Notes under the pieces: model-generated
Database searches by the model: none
Seen by the model: only the letters and a program-made list of their open reading frames with translations
What the model was told of the DNA's origin: nothing
Shown here: in pieces, positions 1 to 6,796 of the stretch
Layout: every line of letters starts with the position of its first letter
Numbering within the stretch: position 1 is the stretch's first letter
NCBI GenBank assembly: GCA_021784995.1
Contig: JAJYHA010000359.1
Span: forward strand, 1 to 10,347
Source of the DNA: Myxococcales bacterium
Lineage (GTDB): Bacteria > Myxococcota > Myxococcia > Myxococcales > Anaeromyxobacteraceae
Length of the DNA stretch: 10,347 bases
Reading direction: 5' to 3'
Position numbers and translations under genes: made by a program

Positions 1-605
1 GCGCCATCCCCGACGCCCTGCGCGCCGAGGCGGAGACCCTGGCGCACGGCCTCGACCTCGAGCCGGCGCCGGCCGGTCCATGGGCGGGCGCGCTGCGGGA
101 GGCCGTCTCGGGCCGCCTCGAGGCGGTCATCGAGTACCGTGCGGTCGGCGACGACGCCGTGGCGCGGCGCACGGTCCAGCCGCGGCTCCTCTTCCACCGC
201 GACGGGGTCTGGTACCTCGCCGCCTGGAACGTGCACAAGCGCGAGGAGCATCTCTACCGCCTGGACAGGATCGCGAGCGTCGAGCCGGGCACGCGCGTGT
301 TCGGGGCGCACCAGGGCCCCGATCCGGCGCGCTACCGGGCGCGGCGCCTCTTCTTCCGCTCCGGTGCCGAGCGCGAGGTGCGGGTGCGCTTCGCGCCGGC
401 CGTCGCCCCGCAGGTGCGGGCGCAGTGGCCGGAGGCGGTCGCCGGCGAGGACGGCAGCCTCACCGTGCAGGTGGTCCTGACCCCGGGGCCCTACCTGTAC
501 GGCTGGGTGCTCGGCTACGGGGGCGACGCCGAGATCGTCGCGCCGGCCGACGTCCGCGCCGCGTTCCAGGCGCGAGTGGCCGAGCTGGCGAGGATCTACG
601 CGTGA
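1..605 (+). CDS. WYL-domain transcriptional regulator, C-terminal part (5' end outside window)
   Basis: The reading frame is open from the left edge (first full codon at position 3) to TGA at 603-605, giving 200 residues. The literal Trp-Tyr-Leu triplet lies at window residues 70-72, followed by an RLDRI segment at 86-90. Both are hallmarks of the WYL ligand-sensing domain (an Sm-like beta-barrel). The last ~80 residues, ending near ARIYA, fit the WCX extension that usually follows WYL. In this family an N-terminal HTH binds DNA and the WYL domain binds a small molecule or nucleic acid; the HTH would lie upstream of this window. The gene converges on the minus-strand operon with only 19 nt between stop codons, so it is probably a separate unit and not that operon's regulator. 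Family assignment is firm; the ligand and target are unknown. Confidence 0.85.
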   Translation, partial: AIPDALRAEAETLAHGLDLEPAPAGPWAGALREAVSGRLEAVIEYRAVGDDAVARRTVQPRLLFHRDGVWYLAAWNVHKREEHLYRLDRIASVEPGTRVFGAHQGPDPARYRARRLFFRSGAEREVRVRFAPAVAPQVRAQWPEAVAGEDGSLTVQVVLTPGPYLYGWVLGYGGDAEIVAPADVRAAFQARVAELARIYA

Positions 606-624
606 CGGCGCCCGGGCCGCGGCG

Positions 625-1341
625 TCACATGCTGAGGTAGGCCTTCCGGACCGCGGGGTCGCCCAGCAGCGCCCGGCCGCTGCCGCTCCCGACCGTCCTC
701 CCGTCCGCCAGCACGTAGGCGCGATCCGCCAGCTCCAGCGCGTGCGCCACGTGCTGCTCGACCAGGAGCACGGTCACCCCCGTGCGCCGGATGGCGCCGA
801 TGATCTCGAACATCTCGTCCACCAGGATGGGCGCGAGCCCGAGGGAGGGCTCGTCCATCATGAGCAGCGCCGGTTCGCTCATGAGCCCCCGCCCGATGGC
901 GCACATCTGCTGCTCGCCGCCGGAGAGCGTGCCCGCCAGCTGCCGCTGGCGCTCCTGCAGGCGGGGGAAGAGCGCGAAGACCCGCTCGAGGTTCTCGCGG
1001 CGATGGCGCCGCGCGCCGCGCGTGTACGCGCCGAGCTCCAGGTTGTCGCGGATCGTCATGTGCGGGAAGAGGGCCCGCCCCTCGGGGACGTGACCGATGC
1101 CGAGCTCGACGATGCGCTGCGAGGAGAGCCCGCCGATGGGGCGCCCCCGGAACTCGATCGAGCCGGCGCCGGGCCGGAGGAGGCCGGAGATGGCGCGGAT
1201 GGTGGTGGTCTTGCCGGCGCCGTTCGCGCCCACCATCACCACCAGCTCGCCCGGGTTCGCCTCCAGGTTCACGTCCCAGAGCGCCTGGACGTCGCCGTAG
1301 GAGGCGGCGAGCTGGCGCACGCGCAGCAGCGGGGCGCTCAC
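625..1341 (-). CDS. livF: ABC transporter ATP-binding protein, LivF type
   Basis: 238 residues, the usual LivF length. Walker A (GANGAGKT) is at residues 38-45, a VPEGR Q-loop-region motif at 85-89, the ABC signature LSGGE at 139-143, Walker B LLMMDEP at 159-165 with the catalytic Glu at 164, and the switch His at 197. All ATPase motifs are intact, so this is a competent nucleotide-binding subunit. VPEGR and the short C-terminus ending KAYLSM are typical of LivF. The GTG start at 1341 overlaps the livG stop as GTGA (1338-1341), with a GAGGG-like site just upstream. It is the last gene of the operon. It should pair with LivG on the cytoplasmic face of the LivH/LivM permease to power import. 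The HAAT family takes up branched-chain amino acids but also amides, urea and aromatic or short carboxylates, so the name does not fix the substrate. Confidence 0.93.
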   Translation of the reverse strand: MSAPLLRVRQLAASYGDVQALWDVNLEANPGELVVMVGANGAGKTTTIRAISGLLRPGAGSIEFRGRPIGGLSSQRIVELGIGHVPEGRALFPHMTIRDNLELGAYTRGARRHRRENLERVFALFPRLQERQRQLAGTLSGGEQQMCAIGRGLMSEPALLMMDEPSLGLAPILVDEMFEIIGAIRRTGVTVLLVEQHVAHALELADRAYVLADGRTVGSGSGRALLGDPAVRKAYLSM

Positions 1342-2090
1342 GGGGCGGCCCTCGCCGCGCCCGCGGCGTACCGCGCGCCGAGGTAGGCCTTGATCACCTC
1401 GGGGTGGCGCATGACCTCGGCGGGCGGGCCCTCGGCCAGCTTGCGGCCGAAGTTCACGGCCACGATCCAGTCGGAGATCTTCTGGACGGCCTGCATGACG
1501 TGCTCGATCCCGGCCACCGCGGCGATGCCGAGACTGGGCAGCGCGCGCACGAGCTCCACGGTCTCGTCCACCTCGGCCGGCGTGAGGCCGGCCATCACCT
1601 CGTCGAGGAGGACGAGCTTCGGCTGCAGCGCCACGGCGCGGGCCACCTCCAGCCGCTTGCGCCGGGCGAGGGTGAGCTGGCGCGCCGGGACGCCGGCCAG
1701 GGGCGCGAGCCCGGTCAGCTCCAGGATCCGCCCGGCCCGCTCCTGCGCGGCGCGCCGGGTCCGCTCCCGGGCAAGGGCCGCCAGCATCACGTTCTCCAGC
1801 GTGGTGAGCCCGGGGAACGGACGGACGATCTGGAAGGTGCGCCCGATGCCGAGGCGGGCGGTCTGGCTCGGGCGCAGGCCCCGGATCGACCTGCCCTCGA
1901 AGAGGACGTCGCCGTCGCTGGGCGCGAGCGCGCCCGTGATCACGTTGAAGAGGGTGGTCTTGCCGGCCCCGTTCGGCCCGATGATGCTCACCACCTTGCC
2001 GGCGGGCACCTGGAAGGAGATGCCGTCCAGGGCGCGGAGCCCCTCGAACGCCTTCGAGATCTCGCGCACCTCGAGCAACGGGGCCGTCAC
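1338..2090 (-). CDS. livG: ABC transporter ATP-binding protein, LivG type, with unusual signature motif
   Basis: 250 residues from a GTG at 2090. This GTG overlaps the livM stop (GTGA, 2087-2090) and is preceded by a strong GGGAGGGG site. The frame stays open further upstream, but that part reads against LivM and has no LivG similarity, so the overlap start is chosen. Walker A GPNGAGKT is at residues 38-45, GRTFQ (Q-loop) at 83-87 and Walker B LVLLDE at 159-164. The switch His is in GIEHV at about residue 197. The signature region reads QLTLARRKRLEVARA (138-152) in place of LSGGQ or the more usual LivG form LAYGDQRRLEIARA. The Walker B Glu is followed by VMAGL, not PxxGL. The C-terminal extension (VNFGRKLAEGPPAEVM) is typical of LivG. 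It should form the ATPase heterodimer with LivF. Confidence 0.92.
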   Translation of the reverse strand: MTAPLLEVREISKAFEGLRALDGISFQVPAGKVVSIIGPNGAGKTTLFNVITGALAPSDGDVLFEGRSIRGLRPSQTARLGIGRTFQIVRPFPGLTTLENVMLAALARERTRRAAQERAGRILELTGLAPLAGVPARQLTLARRKRLEVARAVALQPKLVLLDEVMAGLTPAEVDETVELVRALPSLGIAAVAGIEHVMQAVQKISDWIVAVNFGRKLAEGPPAEVMRHPEVIKAYLGARYAAGAARAAP

Positions 2091-3043
2091 GCGCCGCCCC
2101 TCCCGCCGGCCGCCGCCGGCCGGCGCGCCGCCAGCCGCCGCAGCAGCGGGACGAGCCCCTCCGGCATGTAGCGGAGCACCACCACGATCATGACGCCGAA
2201 GAGGAAGAGGTGGAGCTCGGAGAACTTCGCCCACAGGGCCTCGCCCACCCCGGTGAGGACGATCCCGCCCACCAGCGGCCCCCACACCGTCCCCGCGCCG
2301 CCGAAGATGGTCATCAGGATGACGCGCAGCTCGTAGGGCGCCGGGAAGGCCGAGGCCGGGTCGATGTAGCTCAGGCGGTAGGCGTAGAGGCCGCCGGCCA
2401 TGGCCGGGAAGGTGGACGCGAGCACGAAGGCGGCCAGCTTGGCGCGCGTCGTGTACACGCCCATGGCCTCCGCCGCCAGCTCGTCCTCGCCGATGGAGCG
2501 CAGCCGGAGGCCGAAGGCCGAGCGGTCCACGGACCAGGTGACCGCGATGCCCGCCGCCACCATGAGCGCCGACGCGAGGTAGAGCGGCCGCAGGTCCGCG
2601 GCCGGCGGCAGGTAGATCCCCTCCCCGCCGTTCGTCAGCCCGGACCAGGCGGAGGCGACCATGCTCAGCACCTGCACCAGCCCCAGCATGCCGAGCGCGA
2701 AGTAGGGGCCCCGCAGCCGCAGCATGGCCCAGCCGAGCGGCACCGCCAGGATCGCGGCCGCCGCCGTGCCGGTCGCCACGGCGAGCGGCCACGGCCAGGC
2801 GAGGCGCGCGACCAGGATGGCCACCGCGTAGGCGCCGATCCCGAAGAAGGAGACCTGGCCGAAGGAGACGTAGGCCGTGTAGCCCGAGATCAGGTTCCAG
2901 CCGTAGGACATGCCGACGAAGAGGAAGGTGGTGAAGACGAAGCCGACCAGGTAGTCGCTGCCCGCGAAGGGCAGCAGGCCGGCGCCGGCGATCGCCAGGG
3001 CTCCCGCTCCCGCTCCCGCCACGCGCCGGCGCGTCCAGGTCAC
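2087..3043 (-). CDS. livM: ABC transporter permease, LivM type
   Basis: 318 residues from a GTG at 3043 that overlaps the livH stop (GTGA, 3040-3043). A GGAAGG site precedes it. The protein is strongly hydrophobic, with several membrane segments (roughly residues 10-26, 30-50, 64-80, 86-106, 115-131, 155-170, 203-222, 240-270 and 277-290). Family marks are the SGYTAYVSFGQVSFFGIGAY segment at 53-72, the cytoplasmic coupling-type loop around residues 178-196 (FGLRLRSIGEDELAAEAMG) and GGAGTVWGPLVGG at 248-260. The C-terminal ~20 residues are an Arg/Ala/Gly-rich tail. It should form the translocation pore with LivH in the inner membrane. Sequence upstream of 3043 in the same frame is antisense-free but reads across livH and has no LivM similarity, so the overlap start is preferred. 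Confidence 0.92.
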   Translation of the reverse strand: MTWTRRRVAGAGAGALAIAGAGLLPFAGSDYLVGFVFTTFLFVGMSYGWNLISGYTAYVSFGQVSFFGIGAYAVAILVARLAWPWPLAVATGTAAAAILAVPLGWAMLRLRGPYFALGMLGLVQVLSMVASAWSGLTNGGEGIYLPPAADLRPLYLASALMVAAGIAVTWSVDRSAFGLRLRSIGEDELAAEAMGVYTTRAKLAAFVLASTFPAMAGGLYAYRLSYIDPASAFPAPYELRVILMTIFGGAGTVWGPLVGGIVLTGVGEALWAKFSELHLFLFGVMIVVVLRYMPEGLVPLLRRLAARRPAAAGGRGGA

Positions 3044-3912
3044 GTCGCCTTCCGTCCCATCAGGCCCTGCGGCCGGACCAGCAGCACGGCGAGGAAGAGG
3101 AGAAACGCGATGCCGTTCGCGACCTGCGCGCTGGCGAGGTAGCCCGTGAAGACCTCGGCCACGCCGAGGACGAGCGCGCCCAGGAGAGCCCCCGGGAAGG
3201 AGCCCAGCCCGCCGATCACGGTCACCGCGAAGGAGCGCACCGTGTAGCCGTTGCCCATGGCCGGCGAGACGGCGAAGATGGTCACGAGCAGCGCGCCGGC
3301 CGCCGCCGCCAGCGCCGCCCCCAGGCCGAAGCTGAAGACGCGCGTGCGGGGGATGTCGATGCCGCACACCGAGGCGCCGTCCTGGCTCTGCGAGACGGCG
3401 CGGACGGCGCGGCCGAGGAAGGTGAAGCGCAGGAAGGCCCAGAGCAGCGCCGACAGGAGCGCGGCCGCGCCGAAGGCCACGGTGCGCGTCTTCGCGAAGT
3501 CGAGCCCCGCCACGCTCCACGACCCCGGCAGGTGCATGACGGTCTGGAACTCGTTGCCCCAGAGGAGCTGGGCGGCGTTGATGAGCATGTAGGAGACGCC
3601 GAAGGTCATCAGGAGCGAGGTCTTCACGGCGCCGCGATCGGGCGGCACCGCGCTCAGCAGGAACCGCTGCGTGAGCGCCCCGAGGGCGAAGCCCATCGCG
3701 ACGCCGGCCGGGAGCGCCAGCAGCGGGTCCAGGTGGAACCGGGTGAAGAGCCAGAAGGTGAGGAACCCGCTGGCGATCATGAGATCGCCGTGGGCGAGGT
3801 TCACGACCCCCATGACGCCCCAGACCAGGTTGATGCCCAGCGACATCAGCCCGTAGACGCCGCCCACCATGATCCCGTTGACGACGAGCTGCAGGAAGAT
3901 CTGCCCGCTCAC
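3040..3912 (-). CDS. livH: ABC transporter permease, LivH type
   Basis: 290 residues, a normal LivH length, starting at a GTG (3912) with only a weak GAGAG site upstream. It follows the binding-protein gene after 22 nt, the longest gap in the operon. The protein is a multi-pass membrane protein. Diagnostic motifs are NLAHGDLMIASG at residues 38-49, the coupling-type loop FLGRAVRAVSQSQDGASVCG at 165-184, and GGLGSFPGALLGALVLG at 234-250. The N-terminus (QLVVNGIMVGGVYGLMSLG) is also characteristic. It should pair with LivM as the transmembrane channel of a HAAT-type importer. Its position between livK and livM matches the usual livK-H-M-G-F order. The permease does not reveal the transported substrate. 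Confidence 0.93.
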   Translation of the reverse strand: MSGQIFLQLVVNGIMVGGVYGLMSLGINLVWGVMGVVNLAHGDLMIASGFLTFWLFTRFHLDPLLALPAGVAMGFALGALTQRFLLSAVPPDRGAVKTSLLMTFGVSYMLINAAQLLWGNEFQTVMHLPGSWSVAGLDFAKTRTVAFGAAALLSALLWAFLRFTFLGRAVRAVSQSQDGASVCGIDIPRTRVFSFGLGAALAAAAGALLVTIFAVSPAMGNGYTVRSFAVTVIGGLGSFPGALLGALVLGVAEVFTGYLASAQVANGIAFLLFLAVLLVRPQGLMGRKAT

Positions 3913-3934
3913 GCCGCTCTCGCGCCGGGCGCGG

Positions 3935-5116
3935 TCACTTTCGCGCCGACCAGGACGGCGTGGGGAGGATCGCCTTGCCCTCCGCGACGGCCGGCGGCCA
4001 CACCAGCACCTGCTTGCCGTGCTGCCACTGCAGGAGGGCCGACTTGAAGCCGATCTGCACCCCGCGCGCGTCGACCTCGAAGGGGCCGTAGATGGTGTCG
4101 ATCCGGAGGTGCGGGATGGTCGCCGCGAGCTTCGCCTGGTCGATGGCGCCCACCTTCTTCACCGCCGCCTCCAGCACCTCCATGGTCGCGTAGTTGGCCG
4201 CGCTGTGGTAGTCGGGCGCGTGGCCGAAGCGTTCGTGGTAGGCCTTCACGAACTCGGCGTTCCCCTTCCAGGGCATGCTGGACGCCCACTGCGTCGCGCC
4301 GAACACGTACTCGGCCGTGCTGCCCAGGTTGCCGAACTCGGGCTCGGCGCCGCCGACCGCCACCGCGAACATCTTGGCGTCGACGCCCAGCTCGCGCGCC
4401 TGGCGCAGGATGCCCTGCGCGTCGGGCAGGTAGGAGTTGGCGAACACGACGTCCGGGCCGTACTGCTTCACCTTCGTGAGCAGCGCGCTGAAGTCGCTCG
4501 TCCCCTTGGGGTAGGTCTCGCTGAAGATCACCTTCAGCCCCTGCTCGGCGGCCACCTTGGCCACCTCGGACGACACCGCCTTCGGGAAGGCCGTGTCCTC
4601 GGCCAGCATGGCGAGCGTCCGGTACCCGGCGGCCCGGGCGAGCGCCAGCGCGCCGGACATGTAGAGCCCGGCCTGCGTCTGGGACTGGAAGTTGTACCGG
4701 TAGCCGCGCATGTAGATCTTCGCGTCGGCCGCCTCCGGCGCGAGCATCACCATGTGGTGCTTCTCGGCCACCGTGCTGACGGCGCTCGTCACGCCGCTCG
4801 AGTAGGGGCCGATGACGAGGTCCACCTTGTCGTCGGTGATCAGCTTCTCGTAGAGCTGCACGCCCGTGTTCGCGTCGCTCCGGTCGTCGTAGAAGACCAG
4901 CTTCACCGGGCGTCCCAGCAGCCCGCCGCGCCGGTTCACCTCCTCCACCCAGAGCTGGGTGCCCTCCAGGCTGTACTTGCCCCCGGCGGCGTAGGTGCCG
5001 CTCAGGGAGACGGACGCGCCCACCAGGATGGGCTTCCCCTCGGCGCGAGCGGTGGACGGCGTGACGGACGCCGCCAGGGCGGCGGCACAGCAGGTGATGA
5101 TCCAGCGCATGTGCAT
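3935..5116 (-). CDS. livK: Periplasmic substrate-binding protein of HAAT-type ABC transporter (LivK-like)
   Basis: 393 residues. The N-terminus has a Sec-type signal peptide: a basic residue at 4, a hydrophobic core at about 5-17 and a likely cleavage after ARA (23-25). The Cys pair at 9-10 does not sit in a good lipobox, so a soluble periplasmic protein is more likely than a lipoprotein. The mature protein follows the type I periplasmic-binding fold (Peripla_BP_6): PILVGASVSLSGTYAAGG at 29-46, GPYSSGVTSAV at about 108-118, and a C-terminal segment (IYGPFEVDARG ... QWQHGKQVLVWPP) common in acyl and amino-acid binders of this family. The gene starts 4 nt after the crotonase stop. This places the importer in the same transcript as the CoA enzymes and suggests that its ligand feeds that pathway. 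A second ATG three codons in (5110) is a possible alternative start. Family is secure; the ligand is unknown. Confidence 0.9.
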   Translation of the reverse strand: MHMRWIITCCAAALAASVTPSTARAEGKPILVGASVSLSGTYAAGGKYSLEGTQLWVEEVNRRGGLLGRPVKLVFYDDRSDANTGVQLYEKLITDDKVDLVIGPYSSGVTSAVSTVAEKHHMVMLAPEAADAKIYMRGYRYNFQSQTQAGLYMSGALALARAAGYRTLAMLAEDTAFPKAVSSEVAKVAAEQGLKVIFSETYPKGTSDFSALLTKVKQYGPDVVFANSYLPDAQGILRQARELGVDAKMFAVAVGGAEPEFGNLGSTAEYVFGATQWASSMPWKGNAEFVKAYHERFGHAPDYHSAANYATMEVLEAAVKKVGAIDQAKLAATIPHLRIDTIYGPFEVDARGVQIGFKSALLQWQHGKQVLVWPPAVAEGKAILPTPSWSARK

Positions 5117-5118
5117 GA

Positions 5119-5130
5119 CCTCATCTCCCT
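5119..5130 (-). promoter_or_regulatory. Ribosome binding region of the livK-like gene, overlapping the upstream stop
   Basis: On the minus strand AGGGAG (5130-5125) lies 8 nt before the ATG at 5116, and a weaker GAGG (5122-5119) lies 8 nt before the second ATG at 5110. Both spacings are usable, so the first two Met codons cannot be separated by this evidence. The site straddles the TGA of the crotonase gene (5123-5121), which implies reinitiation by terminating ribosomes. Confidence 0.55.
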
Positions 5131-5903
5131 GTGAGACGGGGCGCCCGCTTCTCGAAGAAGGCGCGGACGCACTCGTCGTGATCCTCCGACACCCAGACCG
5201 GGCCGAACAGCTCGGTCTCGTACGCGACGGCCTCGTCGAGCGGCACGCGGACGGTCACGTTCGCCAGCCGCTTGTAGGCGCGGACCACCAGCGGTGCGTT
5301 GCGGGCGATGGAGCGCGCGAGCTCGAGCGCGCGCTCGAGCGCGCGCACCGGCTCCACCACCTCGTCGACCAGGCCCATGGCGAGCGCGTCGCGCGCCTTC
5401 ACCAGCTCGCCCGTGAGCATCAGGCGCAGGGCCCGGCTCCGCCCCAGCAGGTGGATGAGCCGCGGGCCACCGCCCCAGCCGCTCATGACGCCCATCTGGA
5501 TCTGCTTGAACCCGAGCCGGGCGGTCTCGCTCGCGATCCGGAAGTCGCAGGCCACGGCCGTCTCGCAGCCCCCGCCCACCGCCAGCCCGTTCACGGCCGC
5601 GATGACGGGCCACGGAAAGGCGGAGAGCGCGTCGGTGACCTCCTTCATGGAGGAGATCATCCCGCGCGCCTGCTCGACGGTCCGGATCTGCTGGAACTCC
5701 TTGAGGTCGCCGCCGGAGAGGAAGGTGGCGTCGCCGCTGCCCGTCAGCACGAGGGCGCGCAGCCGGTCCTCGCCGCGCAGGCGGGTGCACAGCTCGCGCA
5801 GCTCGCCGATGGTGCGCAGGTCGAGGGCGTTGTGGACCTCGGGCCGGTTCACGGTCACCAGCCCCACCCCATCGCGCTCCTCGTACAGCACGCGACGCTT
5901 CAC
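5121..5903 (-). CDS. Crotonase-fold (enoyl-CoA hydratase/isomerase family) protein, possible acyl-CoA decarboxylase
   Basis: 260 residues, the usual crotonase length. The GTG start at 5903 overlaps the sucD-like stop (GTGA, 5900-5903) with GGGGAGGA upstream. Oxyanion-hole regions are present: LSGGDLKEF at 62-70 and VGGGCETAVACD at 109-120. Glu114 matches Glu144 of rat enoyl-CoA hydratase. At the second catalytic position (rat Glu164) the sequence reads GFKQIQMG (131-138) with Gln134 in place of Glu, which argues against ordinary hydratase chemistry. The segment SGWGGGPRLI (141-150) and the late GPVW (234-237) recall ethylmalonyl-CoA/methylmalonyl-CoA decarboxylase ECHDC1. The C-terminal SED..ECVRAFFEKR recalls the E. 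coli decarboxylase ScpB. These comparisons are from memory. Next to a B12 mutase, a decarboxylase acting on a branched malonyl-type CoA is attractive; a hydratase, isomerase or hydrolase remains possible. Fold is certain, reaction is not. Confidence 0.85.
   Translation of the reverse strand: MKRRVLYEERDGVGLVTVNRPEVHNALDLRTIGELRELCTRLRGEDRLRALVLTGSGDATFLSGGDLKEFQQIRTVEQARGMISSMKEVTDALSAFPWPVIAAVNGLAVGGGCETAVACDFRIASETARLGFKQIQMGVMSGWGGGPRLIHLLGRSRALRLMLTGELVKARDALAMGLVDEVVEPVRALERALELARSIARNAPLVVRAYKRLANVTVRVPLDEAVAYETELFGPVWVSEDHDECVRAFFEKRAPRLTGR
5321..5340. repeat. Perfect 20-bp palindrome inside the crotonase gene
   Basis: The 20 bases at 5321-5340 equal their own reverse complement (two XhoI-like CTCGAG cores joined by GCGCGC). 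They lie in the coding sequence for the ALERALELA region of the crotonase-fold protein (about residues 187-197), where repeated Leu-Glu-Arg-Ala codons in a GC-rich genome can produce such symmetry by chance. No function is claimed. Confidence 0.5.
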
Positions 5904-6796
5904 GCGCTCCTCCCCTTCCCCGCGCCCCGGAGCGCGGCGGCCGCGGCCGCCACCAGCGCCCACGGGCTGTCGACCACCGTCACGCCGGCGCTCCGCAGGC
6001 GCTCCACCTTCAGCTCGAAGCTGCGGCCCGCCGGCGCGAGCTCCGTCCCCGGGTGGCCCATCCGGACCGCCGGCGGAGCGCTGCGGCCGACCACGTAGGC
6101 CACGACCGGCTGGCGGATGCGGTTCAGGCGGAGCCACTCGGCGGCGCGCTCCTCGTCCTCGCCCCCGATCTCGCCCAGCAGGACGACCAGCCTCGTCTCC
6201 GGATCCTCCGCCAGCAGCGGCAGCAGGTCGGCGAAGGTGGCCCCCTTCACCGGATCGCCCCCCACGCCCACCACCGTGGACTGGCCGATGCCCGCGCGCG
6301 TCAGCTCGCCGGCGACCTCGTACGAGAGCGACCCGCTCCGCGCCAGGATCGCGACCGGACCCGGCGCGTGGACGTGCCCCGGCATGAACCCGAGCTTGCT
6401 CTTGCCGGGGCTGATGAGGCCCGGGCAGTTGGGGCCGATCACCGTGCACCCCGCCTCGCGCGCGGCGGCCCGGATGCGGAGCATGTCGTGGACCGCGATC
6501 CCGTCGGTGGTGCAGACCACCAGCCGCAGGCCCGCCGCGACGCCCTCGGCGACGGAGCCGGCCGCGCGGGCCCGGGGCACGAAGACGATGGCGGCCTCGG
6601 CGCCGGTCGCCGCCAGCGCCTCGGCCACCGTGTCGAAGACGGGGACGCCGTCCTGCTCGCCGCCGCCCTTCCCGGGCGTGACGCCGGCCACGATCGTGGT
6701 GCCGTACTCGCGCATGAGACGGGCGTGGAAGGAGCCCTCGCGTCCGGTGATACCCTGGACGACCACGCGAGTCGAGCGGTCGAGGAGGATGCTCAC
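5900..6796 (-). CDS. Succinyl-CoA synthetase alpha-like acyl-CoA ligase subunit (SucD-like)
   Basis: 298 residues, close to SucD length. The GTG start at 6796 overlaps the upstream stop (GTGA, 6793-6796), with GGGAGG 6 nt before it. The N-terminal CoA-binding Rossmann domain carries [14 protein letters not shown] at 11-24. The segment [20 protein letters not shown] (121-140), RSGSLSYEV at 153-161 and [12 protein letters not shown] at 177-188 match the SucD core. GEIGG (208-212) is the conserved Glu-containing loop. The phosphorylated His is present as His248 in RMGHPG, where E. coli SucD has RMGHAG. The catalytic equipment of an alpha subunit is therefore intact. In the family this subunit binds CoA and carries the phosphohistidine between acyl phosphate and nucleotide. 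Its partner should be the adjacent SucC-like protein. Because the flanking genes are not TCA-cycle genes, a dedicated ligase for another carboxylate is more likely than housekeeping sucD. Confidence 0.9.
   Translation of the reverse strand: MSILLDRSTRVVVQGITGREGSFHARLMREYGTTIVAGVTPGKGGGEQDGVPVFDTVAEALAATGAEAAIVFVPRARAAGSVAEGVAAGLRLVVCTTDGIAVHDMLRIRAAAREAGCTVIGPNCPGLISPGKSKLGFMPGHVHAPGPVAILARSGSLSYEVAGELTRAGIGQSTVVGVGGDPVKGATFADLLPLLAEDPETRLVVLLGEIGGEDEERAAEWLRLNRIRQPVVAYVVGRSAPPAVRMGHPGTELAPAGRSFELKVERLRSAGVTVVDSPWALVAAAAAALRGAGKGRSA

Noticed and set aside
80..640. Alternative plus-strand frames over the WYL gene
   Set aside because: Only the frame ending at 605 carries the WYL and RLDRI motifs. 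The other frames are Arg-rich shadows.
2091..2792. N-terminal extension of the LivG frame upstream of 2090
   Set aside because: The extension is Gly/Ala/Arg-rich, overlaps the conserved LivM C-terminus and adds no LivG-like sequence. The GTGA overlap with a strong ribosome site gives a normal-length protein.
3913..3934. A promoter or terminator in the livK-livH gap
   Set aside because: The 22-nt gap is too short and shows no -10/-35-like elements, no clear hairpin and no T-run.
3869..5134. A 421-codon plus-strand open frame antisense to the binding-protein gene
   Set aside because: Its composition is the mirror of the conserved minus-strand protein, with no domain or ribosome site. It is a shadow frame.
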